From NCBI GenBank assembly GCA_963855995.1, contig OY979728.1:5319330-5383329 (forward strand): 64,000 nucleotides of DNA, read 5' to 3'. The notes below the pieces were generated by a model that saw only the letters and a program-made list of their open reading frames with translations, searched no databases and was not told the origin of the DNA. The translations under genes were made by a program, and so were the position numbers. Source of the stretch: Muricea muricata. Taxonomy: Eukaryota > Cnidaria > Anthozoa > Malacalcyonacea > Plexauridae. How positions within the stretch are numbered: the stretch's first letter is position 1; every line of letters starts with the position of its first letter. Positions 61,601 to 64,000 of the stretch are shown here, one piece after another.

Positions 61601-63422
61601 CTCATTCATTCAAATACAATTGCAGACTACATTTAAGTTGAATATGTTTATTCTATTTTTATTTTGGTGATATTGTTGATCAAGCTTTACGCATAAGTAC
61701 TAAAATTTGAATATTGCTTTTGCGCAATTATGCAACAATAATGCTAAAATATATATATAACAAGAAATAATATTATAATTTCTGTTTATATCCTGGATGG
61801 AGAGATAGCCAGATAGCTACCAGTATTTATCTAGATAATGTCTGATAGACAGTGGTTGTTAATGTTTAACATCACACAAAATTACTTTTTAAAACCTAAC
61901 TAATTACACAAATACACAAGCAGTAACATGTCAGTCACAGATTATTTATTATCACACATAAATTCAATGTCCAAAATATTGGGGCTTAATGCTCCACTGG
62001 GACACCCCCCCCCCCTCCTACACACACACTGATGATGTTTGCATTTGATTTCATTTGATATTGAGGGAGACAGACAAGCTGTTAATCAGCAGGTTATTCC
62101 ATATGTTTACCCGGGGAAATGGGGGTTAGGGATTTCCCTATTTTAAAGGTATTAATATTAGCAGATAGACTGTAAGTCTAATGGCTGTGAAAGTAATATA
62201 TAGGTGGTTAATCTGTCAGTTAACATTAATGAATATTATGATCAAAGCAATCACTTCTGAACGTGCTAAAGTTTGGCTCTTAAGCATTTTCAAAACGTTA
62301 AGCCTTAATGCTTTACTGGGATCCCCTCTCCTCCCCCTCCCCACCCTCCATACACACACACACACACTCTGACTATGTGGGGATTTGATTTCATTATAGA
62401 GAGACAAACAAACTGGTAATCAGCAGATGTATAAAAATGTACAGTTAATCTGTCAATCAACATTAATGAACATTATGATCGAAATAAGGCCTGCGCAAAA
62501 ATGTTATAAATGAGGGGGGTTGAAATTTTATATATTCAGGTTCTGCCCAACTAATTTTTTTTGGAAACTAACTCTAATAAAGGCCCTGTCACAGGTGCAA
62601 TTTTTCTTGCAACTTGCAAGAATGTAAATCTACTCTTGGCAAATACATGTTCCCATCACAGTTTGCTAATGTGTCACAAATTTACATCTTTTAAAAGTAG
62701 AATTGTTTCAAGTTGCAAGAAAAATTGCACCGTGTGACAGGGCCTTAACAACTGATTTCAAAAGAAATTAGTCATGCAGAACATGAATATATGAATATCC
62801 ACCCCCTAATTAACGTTAACGTCTTAGCGCTGGCCAGGGATCGAAAGCACTCACTTTTGAACGTTTAAAAGTATCTTTAGCATGGCTAGTGATTAATAGT
62901 GATTAATTGTTAAGTATAATGGTGCAGTAGTCTCTACACATGCATGTTAGCATGTACAATAAAGTGCAATAAAAATTATTGTAGGATTTCGTCTGTCGGG
63001 TTGGAGTTATGTACATTGAGCTGTTACGTGCTTTGCCAAAAAATATTGCTCGTACCTTAAACATTACGCCGCGTGTCAGGCAATGATCTGAATTATCGTT
63101 GGTTGCCGATTCATGTTTGTCCTCCTCACTTTCGAAATCGCTGCTTCTCGGAACTATCGTCCTTCGTTTCGGTTGCCTACGTTGACGAGTACCGAGAACG
63201 CTCTCCATCAAATTTTAAAATGTTTCTGTTGCCACTTCATTCAGGCTCATTCCGGTGTTGCTTTGATTCAGCCAGTTCGTTCGAACTAATAATTTCACTC
63301 ACATCACCCCTTCGTAAGCACAAGTACTTTTGAAGTGGCTTCGGCAGGAAGTAATACTGGCCAGCCAGATCATAGAAATTGCGATACAGACCCATTGCAC
63401 TGACGTCACTGTCTGTCGACAT
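52639..63422 (-). CDS. CLC chloride channel/transporter-like gene, 16 exons traced
   Basis: Membrane anion channel or transporter of the CLC family. Exons (minus): 63422-63303, 63202-63056, 60812-60694 (or -60691), 60154-60112, 59663-59583, 59043-58880, 58314-58243, 57508-57349, 56621-56538, 56250-56146, 55822-55766, 55664-55585, 55405-55304, 55238-55133, 53922-53751, 52767-52639. Landmarks: WALMGLIGFTIGFAGFLLH (helix B); GSCIPELNG where GSGIPE is usual; GLPIGPEGPVIYLG with the gating Glu; FISAGVGAGVASAFGAPVGG then LLFAMEKISSSW; ILTCWTAGTATSSSLVMPML; GGAYGRIIG; PGAFALIGAASFFGGMPG; LLPILVAMMVAKYVGDFF. Two junctions are weak: after helix B the GTAAGT donor would create TGA, so an upstream GTGGTA donor is assumed; and 55304 to 55238 does not keep frame. 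The CBS end is not in view, so the gene is incomplete or truncated here. Confidence 0.85.
52860..53120. repeat. relatives of the 32574 hairpin family
   Basis: Two adjacent degraded copies with TATTCGTGTTC and ATTTCAAAAGAA(A)TTA, starting or ending in G-rich/C-rich runs, in the intron before the last traced CLC exon. Confidence 0.55.
53558..53706. mobile_element. hAT-like MITE, copy 2 in a CLC intron
   Basis: Shares TTGTAGTTAAATAGT(G/T)ATTA and AATACGTTGTTCTGA with the copy at 35737-35887; ends degraded. Confidence 0.7.
54131..54290 (+). repeat. tRNA-derived SINE-like fragment and short telomere-like motif
   Basis: GTGTTAGTTCAATCGCC resembles an A box/D arm and GGGGTTCGAATCCTGGC is a perfect B box/T arm, but the acceptor stem does not pair, so it is not a working tRNA. 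It is followed at about 54264-54287 by GGGTTAGG/TTTAGGGTTAGGG, a telomere-like stretch. Confidence 0.55.
61064..61145 (-). repeat. tRNA-derived SINE-like fragment
   Basis: On the minus strand, TGTGGTAGAGCGGCGGTCT (A box-like) is followed by AAGTTCAAATCCCGCTCGA (B box-like) at tRNA spacing. No paired acceptor stem, so a SINE head or tRNA relic in a CLC intron. Confidence 0.6.
62517..62808. mobile_element. hairpin element interrupted by a second hairpin element
   Basis: The outer element is a relative of 32574-32736 (TATTCAGGTTCTGC... / GCAGAACATGAATATATGAA). It is split by a palindrome at about 62579-62746 with ends AAGGCCCTGTCACA and GTGTGACAGGGCCTT and arms CAATTTTTCTTGCAACTTGC. Confidence 0.7.
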
Positions 63423-64000
63423 GGTTCAGCTACTTGAATGAATATGCAATAAGTATTAATCAAGGCCTATTCAATAGTTTGGCCAAATTTACACTATTTG
63501 AAAATTTTTACAAAAATATATTTGTCCTGCAGACACCCAGTGTGGACTCATATGTGCTAAGGGTCTGTATACCATTTTAATGGTCTATACAGGCACCCGT
63601 ACGCACAATACAGGGTGTATAAAACAAATCTGAAATCGCTCTCTACCTCGCAAAACGTCTCAATGTATGAGTAATATTTTTATTGAAATAGTTTGCTTGG
63701 GTGCTTAAAATGTAGAATAAACAGAAAAATTAAGAAATTTAAATAACGCTCACGCACAAAACCGTTTAATGCTTAATTTTGACTAGGTAGGTGGAAAATA
63801 TGTCGGGTGTTCAAGCCGTTCAAAACGTCGCGTAAGGCTGCATATTTTGAGCAAAATCGTCTTTCTGCATGCTTAATTTATGCATTTACTAATTTGCATA
63901 CAATGAAACATTTAGTTAAAATTAGAACTTTTCTTGAGAAAAACAATTCTTATTTAGGAAAATACAAGTGCGCGTGGCGTTTTGAGTGGCTTAAACCCGA

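Noticed and set aside
62181..62407. CRISPR-like or tandem signal around the CACACAC runs at about 62020 and 62350
   Set aside because: Simple CA microsatellites within two related copies of a repeat; no spacers.

Overview
The window is intron-rich, AT-rich animal nuclear DNA packed with short mobile elements. Split genes with GT-AG introns, an alpha-2-macroglobulin-family gene, a macro-domain PARP, Penelope-like retroelement debris with GIY-YIG coding, LINE fragments and many foldback MITEs fit an invertebrate. A cnidarian is my best guess from the element types and gene set, but this is inference.

Layout. (1) 1-2005: non-coding and repeat-bearing. (2) 2006-32044, plus strand: one thioester-containing protein gene of the A2M/CD109/complement C3 superfamily. 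I trace 34 exons with consistent phases from 2119 to a stop at 32042-32044, plus a possible signal-peptide exon at 2006-2053. The model reads MG1(part)-MG8, a polybasic bait/linker, a GCGEQ thioester domain, a receptor-binding domain and a C-terminal netrin-like (C345C) module. Its introns hold foldback elements, a minisatellite, a 1,087-bp element with a 10-bp target duplication, and a degenerate Penelope-like element with hammerhead-like motifs. (3) 32045-45395: intergenic, mostly transposon-derived, with an hAT-like hairpin, a Myb/SANT-coding small DNA element, LINE fragments on both strands, a GPCR fragment, a copy of one TEP exon and two EGF-like exons, one with a frame break. (4) 51251-45396, minus strand: a complete seven-exon gene of 699 codons for a compact macro-KH-like-PARP protein (PARP14-like). 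(5) 63422-52639, minus strand: a CLC chloride channel/transporter-like gene, 16 exons traced, with unusual residues at most canonical ion-pathway motifs, one unresolved exon junction and no visible CBS domains.

How the genes relate. The TEP is a predicted secreted humoral protein (opsonin or protease trap). PARP14-like proteins are intracellular mono-ADP-ribosyltransferases linked to innate immunity in vertebrates. The CLC is a membrane protein. They are separate transcription units; I see no operon-like link, and a shared immune theme for the first two is only a suggestion.
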